From positions 1 to 64,000 of IMG/VR virus record IMGVR_UViG_3300009149_000028: a stretch of 64,000 nt of DNA; one strand, 5' to 3'. The position numbers and the translations under genes are program-made. Positions 27,211-35,141 of the stretch are shown in pieces (the first letter of the stretch is position 1; each line of letters opens with the position of its first letter). The notes under the pieces are model-generated. The model saw only the letters and a program-made list of their open reading frames with translations, had not been told where the DNA came from and did no database searches. The DNA comes from a virus.

Positions 27211-27246
27211 TTTTTCTATTTATTTGATTATAAATACTATTTTTTA

Positions 27247-27774
27247 TTAATAAAGACCTCCGTCTAACGTGTCTCCAGATAGAAAAATATTATGCTCCGT
27301 CATTTCCCTTGTGCCTAATAATATTTTAGTGCTTGCTGTAAAATTGGTAGCTATACCATTTTTAGTGTGCAAGTTCCTAAATCTCTTAAAGGCATTACCT
27401 ATATCCACCGTATCATCTGCTATAGGATCAATACTATAACTAGCGTTTATCGTGCTTGAAGTTATAGTTGTTGATAATAAGGATGATGCCGTTGTAGATC
27501 CTGTAAAATTATAAGGACCTCCAGTGCCTCCAGATAATGCTAGGTATAAACCTAGATCACTAGAAGTGCCTATAGATTCCCATGTAGGAACCGTCTTGTC
27601 CTTTAAAATATATAACTGCTTTTCAGTTTCAACAAAAACTTGAAGGCCATTAAATTCTCTACCTGAGCCAATTAAACTGTCTCTGGATGTAATACCAGTA
27701 GCGACATACCTATCTCCATCGATAGGGTCAGCTCCTGCTATTCTTACTCCAAAAGGTAAATTAAAAAATGCCAT
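27247..27774 (-). CDS. Short fibre-related protein with duplicated N-terminal domain
   Basis: 175 aa. The first 70 residues (MAFFNLPFGVRIAGADPIDG onward) are nearly identical to the N-terminus of the next gene, 27789..29777, and the DNA is almost the same too. Only a short beta segment follows, ending REMTEHNIFLSGDTLDGGLY. This looks like an attachment domain with a minimal tip, or a shortened paralogue. It could supply an alternative fibre base. Confidence 0.8.
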   Translation of the reverse strand: MAFFNLPFGVRIAGADPIDGDRYVATGITSRDSLIGSGREFNGLQVFVETEKQLYILKDKTVPTWESIGTSSDLGLYLALSGGTGGPYNFTGSTTASSLLSTTITSSTINASYSIDPIADDTVDIGNAFKRFRNLHTKNGIATNFTASTKILLGTREMTEHNIFLSGDTLDGGLY

Positions 27775-27788
27775 TAAATTATATTATC

Positions 27789-29777
27789 TTAATTAATTGT
27801 TACGCTATAGTTAGCAGTAGATGGATACCCACCCCCTCCAATTGTTGTTGTATAAACATCATATGAAACAGGGTTGCCTCCAGCATCATCAACATTAAAT
27901 GTTGTAACTGAAAAAGATCCAGTCACATCAGCATTACTACTTTCCACATAAAGGACTGTTGCCGTCTTCCCTGCAGGAACCGCAAAGAACACTAAAGGCT
28001 CACTTGCCGCAATTGTAATAGTAAACGAACCATTATTACTTCCATTTAAGAAAACTCTATCTGTACCAGTTCTTACCTCACTTGAGTTTGCTGGCAATAT
28101 TCCAGTATCATAAAAGCCATAATACCTACCTGTTATAGTATTTGAGTTATCCGATACGTTTCCAGCAACCCTACTACCATCTAAAGAAGTGTCTACACCA
28201 CCTTTTGAATCGTAATAAAGTCCTGTTCCAATATCATGATTTACTAAAACGTTCCAAACATTAGACCCAAAGGCAACTTGTGAAGTTGTGAAACCTGTAT
28301 CACTTGTTGTGATTGAAGTTGGGTTCGTTGAAGTGTCTACAACTGAAGTTGTTGATATACCTGGTCCAGTAAATGTAAATTTATTAGCAAGACCTACTAA
28401 ATCTGGTCCAGAACTTCCATCACCATTCTCAATGTCACCCTGATTAAAAGTAGCAGTTAAAGTAGGGTCTAAAGTAGTACCCACCTCAACTGTAGACAAT
28501 GAAGGTGTAAAAGATAAAATTACAGACTTAGCTACAGATATTGTAGAGAATACTGTAGGGAATAAGTAATTATCTATAAAATCTGAAAAAGTTTGCCCAG
28601 TAACATCACCAACAGTCAGGCCTCCTGGTATTGTCCAACCAGGTGAAGTAGTTGCTGGAGGTATAGATGAAGTGTATGTATCTTGATAGTTTATCCCTTT
28701 AAACAGCTCACTCATATTAGTGCCACCAGAATAGATGGTTGTAGCACTTAATATATTAAGTTCAGTTGTTCCAGTGACTTCTAAATCATAAAAAGTACCA
28801 CCAGTAATATTTACTGTTGGATTTAAGTCGGTACCTCCAGTATAAGTGTTTATACCATCCTGTACACGAGTAACATCTAATTGCTCCGTTTCTGAAGCAA
28901 TATTTCTAATTATAGTGTCAAGATCTGTAGATCCAGAATAAATAGTATCTCCAGAAATGTTAGTAGCATAAAACCCTACATTTGAGTGCCAGTCTCCAGC
29001 ATCATCAGAAAGTATGCTCGATGAACTGCCGTCAGTCTGTCCAGAAATTAATGTAATACCTCCACCTACAGCGCTTATATGACTTCCGCTATAATTAAGA
29101 TCAATGTTATTATCCTTAGTTTGAACAACTTCAGTGTTTAAAGTCGTGGCCGTACCTAATACTTCTAAATTTCCAGTGATGGAAACATTACCACTTATAG
29201 TTCCGCCAGATTTATCATATTTAGAAGAAACATCTAAATTACTTATAATATCTCCTAAATCTGTACTTCCTGAATAAAATGTAGTTGCGCTAATTGCTCC
29301 CTGAGCAAAAGCGTTTGGCATATAAACAGTATCTTCAGAAGTTCCAGTAATTCCAGTCCCTCCTAAAATTGTAGAGCCAGTAGCTGAATTAATCAGTAAA
29401 CCTCCCTGCCCTCCTATTATAGAAGAGTAATTTCCATTTACTGTCCCACCTGTTCCTCCAGCTATAAAAGAGAAATCTCCAGAAGCAGTATTATCTCCCT
29501 CTACAGTGGAAATTGATCCGTTTACCGTATTAGCTGAGAAAGGGGATGTTGCCCCAGTCAAAGCTGAAGACCCTACTACATCCCAAGTACCTAGAGCCTT
29601 GTCTACTAATATGTATAATGTTTTATCAGATTCAACGAAAACTTGAAGTCCGTCAAATTCTCTACCTGAACCAACTAAACTATCTCTTGTAGCTAAATCT
29701 ACAGCTATATATCTATCTCCATCGATAGGGTCAGCTCCTGCTATTCTTACTCCAAAAGGTAAATTAAAAAACGCCAT
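27789..29777 (-). CDS. Tail fibre-like protein, mosaic of three shared modules
   Basis: 662 aa built from parts found elsewhere in the cluster. The N-terminus matches 27247..27774. The middle (LEVLGTATTLNTEVVQTKDN, then NNIDLNYSG) matches 10558..13449. One YTGGTDLNPTVNITGG repeat follows. The C-terminal 230 residues, including FFAVPAGKTATVLYVESSN and ending ANYSVTIN, match 29807..30883. This is direct sequence evidence of module shuffling between neighbouring fibre genes. A receptor-binding role is inferred. Confidence 0.87.
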   Translation of the reverse strand: MAFFNLPFGVRIAGADPIDGDRYIAVDLATRDSLVGSGREFDGLQVFVESDKTLYILVDKALGTWDVVGSSALTGATSPFSANTVNGSISTVEGDNTASGDFSFIAGGTGGTVNGNYSSIIGGQGGLLINSATGSTILGGTGITGTSEDTVYMPNAFAQGAISATTFYSGSTDLGDIISNLDVSSKYDKSGGTISGNVSITGNLEVLGTATTLNTEVVQTKDNNIDLNYSGSHISAVGGGITLISGQTDGSSSSILSDDAGDWHSNVGFYATNISGDTIYSGSTDLDTIIRNIASETEQLDVTRVQDGINTYTGGTDLNPTVNITGGTFYDLEVTGTTELNILSATTIYSGGTNMSELFKGINYQDTYTSSIPPATTSPGWTIPGGLTVGDVTGQTFSDFIDNYLFPTVFSTISVAKSVILSFTPSLSTVEVGTTLDPTLTATFNQGDIENGDGSSGPDLVGLANKFTFTGPGISTTSVVDTSTNPTSITTSDTGFTTSQVAFGSNVWNVLVNHDIGTGLYYDSKGGVDTSLDGSRVAGNVSDNSNTITGRYYGFYDTGILPANSSEVRTGTDRVFLNGSNNGSFTITIAASEPLVFFAVPAGKTATVLYVESSNADVTGSFSVTTFNVDDAGGNPVSYDVYTTTIGGGGYPSTANYSVTIN

Positions 29778-29806
29778 TTTATTTTTTTTATTTAAATTAT
29801 TATTTA

Positions 29807-30883
29807 CTAAACTATTGTTACATTATAAGTTGCGTTAGACGGGTATCCCCCCCCTCCAATTGTTGTTGTATAAATATCATATGATACAGGATTGCCTCCA
29901 GCATCATCAACATTAAATGTTGTAACTGAAAAAGATCCAGTCACATCAGCATTACTACTTTCCACATAAAGAACTGTTGCTGATTTACCCGCTGGAACTG
30001 CAAAAAACGCTAAAGGTTCATTTGCAGATATAGATATATTAAAACTACCAGCATTACTTCCACTTAAAAAACTTTTACTAGACCCAACTCTTACTTCATT
30101 TGAATTTGTTGGTAATATCCCAGTATTATAAAAAGCATAATACCTTCCCGTTATAGTGTTTGAGTTGTCTGAAACATTTCCAGCAACTCTATTTCCATCT
30201 AAATTGCTGGCAATATTACCTTTTGAATCAAAATAAACACCCGTACCTATACTATGTATTATGTTTACACTCCAAATATTAGAACCAAATACAGCTTTAG
30301 ATATTTCATAACCTGGGTTTGATGTATTTATATTTATAGGAGAAGACATTGAACTTATCACAACAGAAGTCGCGATCCCTGGACCAGTAAAGGTGTAGGT
30401 ATTTGGTAAACCCACTAAACTTGGCCCAGCAGATCCGTTCCCGTTCTGAATTTGCCCTTGATTAAATGATGCTGTTAAAGTTTCATTTAATGAAGTTCCA
30501 ACCTCTACCGTATTTAATGTAGGAGTAGCTATTAGTTGTCCTGATTTATTTGAAGATATACTTGCGTCCGTAGTAGGGAACACATAGTTATCTATAAAGT
30601 TTGAAAATGTTTGCCCTCTTATATCCTCTACAGTAGTTCCGACTGGAACATTGATTCCTGGAGAAGTGGTTCCGCTAAATAAATTGGTTTCATATATTGT
30701 AGCAGCAGTTAGGGTTGACGCTGTTGTTAAGAATATATTAGATATATCAGTATCTCCAGAGTAAATGGTGCCACCAGATAAAGTGCTGCCACTAATTCCA
30801 TTAGTAAAGTTTGTCAAACCAGTTACGGTTCCACCTGACAAATCTAAAAAATTACCCGAAGGAAATATGTATCTACCAGCCAT
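29807..30883 (-). CDS. Tail fibre-like protein sharing C-terminal tip with neighbour
   Basis: 358 aa. It has a short N-terminus (MAGRYIFPSGNFLDLSGGTV) and one TIYSGDTDISNIF unit. The roughly 270-residue C-terminal domain is highly similar to that of 27789..29777, with the last 70 residues almost identical (SSNADVTGSFSVTTFNVDDA). It is the first gene of the long minus-strand fibre block, behind a divergent promoter region shared with the tail tube gene. Confidence 0.85.
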   Translation of the reverse strand: MAGRYIFPSGNFLDLSGGTVTGLTNFTNGISGSTLSGGTIYSGDTDISNIFLTTASTLTAATIYETNLFSGTTSPGINVPVGTTVEDIRGQTFSNFIDNYVFPTTDASISSNKSGQLIATPTLNTVEVGTSLNETLTASFNQGQIQNGNGSAGPSLVGLPNTYTFTGPGIATSVVISSMSSPININTSNPGYEISKAVFGSNIWSVNIIHSIGTGVYFDSKGNIASNLDGNRVAGNVSDNSNTITGRYYAFYNTGILPTNSNEVRVGSSKSFLSGSNAGSFNISISANEPLAFFAVPAGKSATVLYVESSNADVTGSFSVTTFNVDDAGGNPVSYDIYTTTIGGGGYPSNATYNVTIV

Positions 30884-30896
30884 TAAAAACTTTTCT

Positions 30897-30906
30897 TTAT
30901 AAATAG
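30897..30906 (-). promoter_or_regulatory. Candidate late promoter for fibre block
   Basis: The minus strand reads CTATTTATAA 13 bases before the first gene of the fibre block. The divergent tail tube gene has the same element at 31013-31022. Confidence 0.55.
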
Positions 30907-31012
30907 CACAAAAATATATAGCACGCGCTATTTCCCTATTTAATTAATGGTTTTTTTAATATTTAATCATATATAATAATAAAAGAAAAAACATGTGTAA
31001 AAAATTTTTTTG

Positions 31013-31022
31013 CTATTTATAA
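31013..31022 (+). promoter_or_regulatory. Candidate late promoter for tail tube gene
   Basis: CTATTTATAA, 29 bases before the ATG of the tail tube gene. Together with 30897-30906 it makes a divergent pair in a gene-free, AT-rich 168-base region. Confidence 0.55.
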
Positions 31023-31051
31023 TAAACAAACACAACTTAAACTGATACGAC

Positions 31052-31540
31052 ATGGCAGATATGTTTAGACCAGTTCCAATTGAACAGGAACCTAAAAGAA
31101 AAAATAGGTTTGCTCTTGAATTTCCTACCGAGCTTGGTATTGATCAATTCATAGTGCAAACTTCTGGGAAACCAAAGTTAAATATTAACCCAGTGGAAAT
31201 ACCATATATGAATACTAGTACTTGGGTTGCTGGTAGATCTGTATGGCAATCGATTGATGTAACATTCATCGATGTTATCGGACCCTCTACTACTCAAAAG
31301 CTTATGGAATGGATTAGACTTCATTTCGAATCAGCTACTGGTCGTATGGGATATGCTGTTGGTTACAAAAAGAACTTAGTATTAAAAGCGCTTGATCCGA
31401 CTGGTATAGAGGTGGAAAAATGGACTCTTATCGGCTCAATGATTACTAATATCGATTTTGGTGGATTTGACTACGGCGATGATGGACTTGCTGACATCAC
31501 AATAAGTGTTCAAATGGACAGATGTTTATTAGCAGCTTAA
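31052..31540 (+). CDS. 19: Tail tube protein, T4 gp19 family
   Basis: 162 aa, matching the 163 aa of T4 gp19. The protein polymerises into the inner tube of the contractile tail. The family pattern is clear: KNRFALEFP near the N-terminus, WQSIDVTFID, a central LMEWIRLHFES helix, WTLIGSMITNIDFGGFDYGD, and the C-terminal strand ADITISVQMDRCLL. It is alone on the plus strand, about 6 kb from the sheath gene. In T4 the two are adjacent. A strong terminator follows the gene, so it is probably expressed as a single-gene unit at high level. Confidence 0.92.
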   Translation: MADMFRPVPIEQEPKRKNRFALEFPTELGIDQFIVQTSGKPKLNINPVEIPYMNTSTWVAGRSVWQSIDVTFIDVIGPSTTQKLMEWIRLHFESATGRMGYAVGYKKNLVLKALDPTGIEVEKWTLIGSMITNIDFGGFDYGDDGLADITISVQMDRCLLAA

Positions 31541-31558
31541 TTCTCTAAAAGAATACTT

Positions 31559-31608
31559 TAAAAGGATTTGTCTAACCTACGTCAGGTTTTAGGCAAATCC
31601 TTTTTTTT
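31559..31608 (+). terminator. Rho-independent terminator after tail tube gene
   Basis: Outer stem AAAGGATTTG / CAAATCCTTT with inner stem AACCT / AGGTT, followed by an eight-T run. It overlaps a spurious upstream extension of the next open frame, which supports the internal ATG at 31616 for that gene. Confidence 0.85.
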
Positions 31609-31615
31609 AACACTC

Positions 31616-31978
31616 ATGGCAAATATAAGACTATATAGAAAATTTGTATGTATTAGCGCTCCTACCAGCGCTACAACAGCTTATGAATTTATCACCCCTT
31701 TCGGACTAACCGCAAACACTACAACTGCAGCAAGTAGTGGTGGAACGTTTATTGAATCTGGACTGAGTCCGATTCAAGAATCTAAAGGAATTTACTATGT
31801 AGATCTAAATCCCAATTTATATGCTGGAGATGTTACTTATGAATTGATATGGAATGTGATATACCTTGCTGGGGTTCCAGTTAAAAGGTTGCAAACCAGA
31901 TTTAGAATAGCCCCAAATATAGTTGGGGGAAATTTGGCTATAGAGGTTATGAATTACCCATTAGAGATTGGTATATAA
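31616..31978 (+). CDS. Small beta-rich hypothetical protein
   Basis: 120 aa from the ATG at 31616. An upstream extension would run through the terminator hairpin. It is beta-rich (MANIRLYRKFVCISAPTSAT; GIYYVDLNPNLYAGDVTYEL; VKRLQTRFRIAP) and resembles an Ig-like domain of baseplate or fibre accessory proteins. There is no signal peptide. It converges on 32005..32367. I do not recognise a named family. Confidence 0.65.
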   Translation: MANIRLYRKFVCISAPTSATTAYEFITPFGLTANTTTAASSGGTFIESGLSPIQESKGIYYVDLNPNLYAGDVTYELIWNVIYLAGVPVKRLQTRFRIAPNIVGGNLAIEVMNYPLEIGI

Positions 31979-32004
31979 AATAATATGATTGATATTGAGA
32001 TTGG

Positions 32005-32367
32005 TTAAGAATTGTTGAGATCATCATTAATTTCAATATCTATACCTCCCACCTGCGGAATAGTAAGTTTCCCTCCTCCCGTGTATGATAATTCAAACTC
32101 CCCTTTATAATTTCCTGAAACGTTAGTATCTCCAAGTTTCCAATTATACTGAATCACCCCTCCTGAAACGCAAGTTATCTGAGCTTCTTGATTAAGTATT
32201 TTTGCTATGTCGCAAGAAGTGTCAACCATCGTAAAAGTAACTCCAGTTACCCCGCTTAAGCTATAGTATTGCTTTTGCAAAAGCCTACCTCTATCAATTA
32301 CATTTACCATCAATGATGGCATTGTGTCATTTCTTTTTATTGCGAATGTAGTTTTACTTAATGGCAT
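32005..32367 (-). CDS. BppU-like/Ig-like phage protein
   Basis: 120 aa. The layout is that of N-terminal domains of baseplate upper proteins: NDTMPSLMVNVIDRG, then GVTFTMVDTSCDIAKI, then a YNWKLGDTNVSGNYKGEFEL strand with the G-x-Y-x-G-E-F pattern, and finally IDIEINDDL. Such domains pair a D-x-x-P-x-L start with a W-x-x-x-D-T-x-x-x-G-x-Y core. It is likely a small virion adaptor. CTATTTATAA lies 18-27 bp upstream. Fold assignment is by motif pattern only. Confidence 0.7.
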   Translation of the reverse strand: MPLSKTTFAIKRNDTMPSLMVNVIDRGRLLQKQYYSLSGVTGVTFTMVDTSCDIAKILNQEAQITCVSGGVIQYNWKLGDTNVSGNYKGEFELSYTGGGKLTIPQVGGIDIEINDDLNNS

Positions 32368-32384
32368 CAGGAAACTCTATTTTA

Positions 32385-32394
32385 TTATAAATAG
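32385..32394 (-). promoter_or_regulatory. Candidate late promoter motif
   Basis: The minus strand reads CTATTTATAA, 17 bases before the ATG of the BppU-like gene. Confidence 0.5.
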
Positions 32395-32489
32395 ATCAGA
32401 AAAATTAATGATTACCCTTTTTATTATCCTTAATTTCATTTAAAACTCTACTATATTCTTCCCCCACTTTCATTTATAACATAATAACA

Positions 32490-32693
32490 TTATTTGTTTC
32501 TAATATACTTTTTTTTATTTATAGATTCTCTATCTCTTTTCTTAGATGTTAAGTGCCATCTATTACATAGATCGCATAAATATGACCTAATTGGCTTAAC
32601 TCCTCTATTCTTAGCTCTCTTTATCCTTTTTAAATCCTTATTAGCAGACCCTTGAGACACGTATCTAATTTTATCACACGATTCATCATTCAT
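32490..32693 (-). CDS. Small basic Cys/His protein
   Basis: 67 aa, highly basic, with a CDLCNRWH core that could bind zinc, followed by a Lys/Arg-rich tail (TSKKRDRESINKKKYIRNK). Its start directly abuts the stop of the upstream gene, so the two are probably coupled. Small nucleic-acid-binding proteins of this shape are common in phages. The specific role is unknown. Confidence 0.65.
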   Translation of the reverse strand: MNDESCDKIRYVSQGSANKDLKRIKRAKNRGVKPIRSYLCDLCNRWHLTSKKRDRESINKKKYIRNK

Positions 32694-33098
32694 CTAAAAT
32701 ACCTCCAGTTCTGGAACCCATCTCTTAGGAATCCTTTTAAATTTAACTTCTATTCTATCTGGTCCGCTTCCAGAATAAATTTCCCATTTTCTATGTTTAG
32801 GATCAGGTTTTCTATCATTATACCTAAAAGGGTTTGCCGCGTTCATTTGAACCTTGTCTTTCCAGAATTTCCAAATGTCTCTATGCTTACCTCGATGCCA
32901 AAGAGATAGGTTAACAAAATATTTTTCCTTGAAAGTCTGCTCTATATATTTTTCAACTTCTCTCAGATATCCTTTAACTAGAAAATTTCCCTTACTTGAA
33001 TATACGTATGCTAAAGTGTATGCCCCGCCCCACATGCCAGTTTCTCCGCTAGCAGGAACTTCAATAACGCTTCTCCATCTTGTTTTTTGTTTACTCAT
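32694..33098 (-). CDS. Hypothetical protein
   Basis: 134 aa, starting MSKQKTRWRSVIEVPASGET. It is basic and rich in Trp and aromatic residues (NLSLWHRGKHRDIWKFWKDK). There are no membrane segments. It abuts the small Cys/His gene downstream. I do not recognise a family. Confidence 0.7.
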   Translation of the reverse strand: MSKQKTRWRSVIEVPASGETGMWGGAYTLAYVYSSKGNFLVKGYLREVEKYIEQTFKEKYFVNLSLWHRGKHRDIWKFWKDKVQMNAANPFRYNDRKPDPKHRKWEIYSGSGPDRIEVKFKRIPKRWVPELEVF

Positions 33099-33158
33099 AA
33101 GAAAATTTTTAAAGAGGAAGGTATATTGAAATTTCCTTCTATTGGGTAGATTGAGCGT

Positions 33159-33284
33159 TTATAGTTCTACTCCTTTGTGAATCAGATAATGAACATAAGC
33201 CCAACCTGCAAAGCGAGAATACCACGGGAAATTTACCAAGGGCGTATTAAGCTTTCTGTATAGCCGCCACGTTTCACCTTCCTC
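33159..33284 (-). pseudogene. Protein-like fragment without a start codon
   Basis: A 41-codon stretch in one frame reads EEGETWRLYRKLNTPLVNFP, then WYSRFAGWAYVHYLIHKGVE before the stop. It looks like real protein (aromatic-rich, balanced). There is no ATG, GTG or TTG start in frame, and a stop lies two codons before it. It may be the 3' remnant of a gene whose front was lost. An alternative is chance or a non-coding segment. Confidence 0.35.
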
Positions 33285-33353
33285 TAATTATTTAATAAGT
33301 TAATGTCTTATATAGTACAACGAAGAAAGTTATAGAATTGTTGCGTGAAGCAA

Positions 33354-33464
33354 CTAATTATTTTTACCCTCTTCTTGCTTTCGAACTTCATATCCACATT
33401 CTCTACTGCATGCAGGAGAAGTTTCTTTAGGTAGTGGATTGCCACAAATTGTACATGTTCCCAT
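33354..33464 (-). CDS. Tiny zinc-ribbon protein (36 aa)
   Basis: ATG at 33464. The product begins MGTCTICGNPLPKETSPACS and has four cysteines in a C-x2-C ... C-x3-C arrangement, typical of a small zinc knuckle. CTATTTATTA (minus strand) sits two bases before the ATG, the same element as at virion genes. This supports it as a real gene although it is too short for routine gene calling. Confidence 0.6.
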   Translation of the reverse strand: MGTCTICGNPLPKETSPACSRECGYEVRKQEEGKNN

Positions 33465-33466
33465 GT

Positions 33467-33476
33467 TAATAAATAG
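33467..33476 (-). promoter_or_regulatory. Candidate late promoter motif
   Basis: The minus strand reads CTATTTATTA, directly upstream of the 36 aa zinc-ribbon gene. Confidence 0.4.
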
Positions 33477-33526
33477 ACAAAAAAAGATTTGTAATGATCC
33501 CTTTTTAAATATTAATTACGATAACA

Positions 33527-33575
33527 GAAAATAAAAGATAACTCTTCGAGTCGCTTAACGCTTATCTTTATTTTC
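33527..33575. terminator. Long AT-rich hairpin, probable bidirectional terminator
   Basis: Arms GAAAATAAAAGATAA (33527-33541) and TTATCTTTATTTTC (33562-33575) enclose a 20-base loop with a small inner CTC-TTC-GAG hairpin. It stands between the small-gene array and the zinc-ribbon gene. Confidence 0.6.
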
Positions 33576-33577
33576 GT

Positions 33578-33621
33578 GTTGTATGCCATTAAAACGGTAC
33601 GCTCGTACCTCGCCATACAAC
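33578..33621. repeat. Two-tier inverted repeat at end of small-gene array
   Basis: Outer arms GTTGTATG (33578-33585) and CATACAAC (33614-33621), inner arms GGTACG (33596-33601) and CGTACC (33604-33609). It marks the downstream end of the gene array, after the 52 aa gene. Its polarity (GTT first) is opposite to that of the dyads at 34.5, 34.9 and 35.7 kb. Confidence 0.7.
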
Positions 33622-33644
33622 ATGGTATATAAAACATACACTCA

Positions 33645-33803
33645 CTACCACTTTTCTTCTTTAAGAATTATAGGGTCAAAGGCGTAACCTAAATACGCCT
33701 TATACAGTTCAGGTCTTATCCAACCCCTATGTTTAGTTTTTAACCAAATTCCTTTTTTTATACGCCTTATTATGCGTATTTCATTCCATATACTTGTTAT
33801 CAT
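33645..33803 (-). CDS. Small basic hypothetical protein (52 aa), last gene of the array
   Basis: ATG at 33803, product beginning MITSIWNEIRIIRRIKKGIW and ending PIILKEEKW. It is basic and aromatic, with a protein-like composition (KTKHRGWIRPELYKAYLGYA). It follows 33847..34137 after a 43-base spacer and precedes the two-tier dyad at 33578-33621. The function is unknown. Confidence 0.55.
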   Translation of the reverse strand: MITSIWNEIRIIRRIKKGIWLKTKHRGWIRPELYKAYLGYAFDPIILKEEKW

Positions 33804-33846
33804 AATCCGTTCGTTTTACGTTTCATATACTTACCGTTGTAACACA

Positions 33847-34137
33847 TTAGCCAACTCTCGCTAAGTGCTTTCTAAAATCTTCGTTTTCCTTTTCCATAAA
33901 TTCAGTAGCCTTTTGCATACATTCAATTAGGTTGTGGTTCTTGGTTTCTATTATTTCAGCAACTCCTTTCCATTGTCTTACTTCAGATGGGCTACCTTTG
34001 TCGCTTACATTTATGAAATAACCATCTTCATAGTCATACATAAAACAGATATTTCTTTCTTTTGCCAACGCTTCAAAACGTGTTACAACATTTTGTATAG
34101 TGCATGGCTTAATTTCGTTTTCTTTATTAGTGTTCAT
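33847..34137 (-). CDS. Hypothetical protein of small-gene array
   Basis: 96 aa, starting MNTNKENEIKPCTIQNVVTR. Mixed alpha/beta (ICFMYDYEDGYFINVSDKGS; a C-terminal helix with MEKENEDFRKHLARVG). There is no signal or membrane segment. It is one of eight consecutive minus-strand genes, each 50-100 residues with its own spacer. An AAGG purine run precedes the ATG. The family is not recognised. Confidence 0.7.
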   Translation of the reverse strand: MNTNKENEIKPCTIQNVVTRFEALAKERNICFMYDYEDGYFINVSDKGSPSEVRQWKGVAEIIETKNHNLIECMQKATEFMEKENEDFRKHLARVG

Positions 34138-34219
34138 CCTTATTTAAGTTTTTGGTCATTTATTTAATTAGCGGTTTCAAATCGCCATGACACCATACAA
34201 GATGCCGTTGTGTGTAATA

Positions 34220-34429
34220 CTAGCAACTACCATATCTGAAACTCCCAAATCCTTCACCTTCGTATTCAGAATCAATAAAGAACCCTAATTTATCAAGTTC
34301 CTCAATATCATCCTTGCTCACTAATTCAGGGTCAATAGCTACATAAAAGTAGTCGTGTTCACAATGGCTTGGGTTTCTTGGGTTGCCATATTTTAAAAGT
34401 ATTTGTAATGCTTTAATTAAATCTTCCAT
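34220..34429 (-). CDS. Small conserved-type protein of array (69 aa)
   Basis: Starts at the ATG at 34429 (MEDLIKALQILLKYGNPRNP). A TTG further upstream would place the N-terminus inside the dyad repeat, so it is rejected. Features are His/Cys in SHCEHDYFYVAIDP and a C-terminal aromatic-acidic stretch ending FRYGSC. Proteins of this form occur as widely scattered small hypothetical proteins in bacteria and phages, from general recollection. The function is unknown. Confidence 0.75.
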   Translation of the reverse strand: MEDLIKALQILLKYGNPRNPSHCEHDYFYVAIDPELVSKDDIEELDKLGFFIDSEYEGEGFGSFRYGSC

Positions 34430-34464
34430 CTTTCTATTTAGTTTGTGGCTTAAATTCCGTACTA

Positions 34465-34562
34465 CACACAACAATGTATATAGTTTATAAGCCTAATTAA
34501 TATTATTTTTCAATTTGTAAATTTGTGCTATGGCTTACAAAACCATATACTCAACGTTATGC
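34465..34562 (-). repeat. attC-like imperfect palindrome (array spacer 1)
   Basis: Left arm 34465-34493 (ends GTATATAGTTTATAAGCC) and right arm 34532-34562 (GGCTTACAAAACCATATAC, then GTTATGC) pair over about 18 bases with a few bulges. The loop is 38 bases. On the coding strand the dyad opens with GCATAAC and closes with GTTGTG, the polarity of integron attC sites. It lies directly between two array genes. Confidence 0.55.
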
Positions 34563-34568
34563 TTAACA

Positions 34569-34820
34569 CTATTGCATTAATTCTAACATAGCGTCTATAC
34601 CATGTATTTGTTTAGTTGCTTTGAGTGTATCGTCTTCTTTGCTCTCTATATTTAAAGAGTAGCTTTTGCCATAACAAACTACTTTATCACTATGTATGTG
34701 GCAAAATCCAGCACTTATAGGTTCAAGGTGTTTAAAAGTCGAGTGTTCTATTGTTGTCGGGAAAATTATAATTTCGTCATATTCTCCTAATCTTACGTAT
34801 TTCTGTTTTGTATCGTACAT
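34569..34820 (-). CDS. Hypothetical protein of small-gene array
   Basis: 83 aa from the ATG at 34820 (MYDTKQKYVRLGEYDEIIIF), preceded by an A-rich TTGAAA leader. It is beta-rich, with several His residues (TTIEHSTFKHLEPISAGFCH). The product could be a small globular domain. Dyad repeats flank it on both sides. Confidence 0.7.
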   Translation of the reverse strand: MYDTKQKYVRLGEYDEIIIFPTTIEHSTFKHLEPISAGFCHIHSDKVVCYGKSYSLNIESKEDDTLKATKQIHGIDAMLELMQ

Positions 34821-34858
34821 TTTCAATTTTAGTTTAGTGGTTTAACAATCCGTGATAA

Positions 34859-34912
34859 GCATAACACAACCTATAAAGCCAAAAAAAAGGCTTATAGCTT
34901 TGTGCATTAGGC
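34859..34912 (-). repeat. attC-like imperfect palindrome (array spacer 2)
   Basis: Left arm GCATAACACAACCTATAAAG plus CC (34859-34880), A8 loop, right arm GGCTTATAGCTTTGTGCATT plus AGGC (34889-34912). Pairing extends over about 20 bases with one or two extrahelical bases. On the coding strand it closes with GTTGTGTTATGC. Confidence 0.6.
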
Positions 34913-34916
34913 ACAA

Positions 34917-35141
34917 TTAAGAAACGAACTCATTAAATTCATCTTCCTTAATTTCTCGTGCTTTACTATTCGTTACACCACCATACTTTTTAGATACCTT
35001 TAAAACCGCATCATCTTCATTTAATGCAAATGTGTAAGCACTCGAAGGTGTACAGTAAGGTCTTGATACCCTATAAAATTTAACTGTGCCTAACATTGTG
35101 TATAGCACATTGCTTTCGGTGTTTTTTGATACTGTATTCAT
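34917..35141 (-). CDS. Hypothetical protein of small-gene array
   Basis: 74 aa, starting MNTVSKNTESNVLYTMLGTV. The middle (VSRPYCTPSSAYTFALNEDD) and C-terminal half (SKKYGGVTNSKAREIKEDEF) look like a small alpha/beta protein. No motif is recognised. The stop is four bases from the dyad repeat at 34859-34912. Confidence 0.7.
   Translation of the reverse strand: MNTVSKNTESNVLYTMLGTVKFYRVSRPYCTPSSAYTFALNEDDAVLKVSKKYGGVTNSKAREIKEDEFNEFVS

Noticed and set aside
32405-32473. 22-codon minus-strand frame
   Set aside because: Open frame only; no promoter-like element or protein-like signature.
33099-33846. tRNA or other classic RNA gene in the small-gene region
   Set aside because: No cloverleaf-like sequence was found; the space holds small genes and hairpins instead.
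34430-34474. Upstream TTG extension of the 69 aa array gene
   Set aside because: It would start inside the palindromic spacer; the ATG at 34429 has a better leader.
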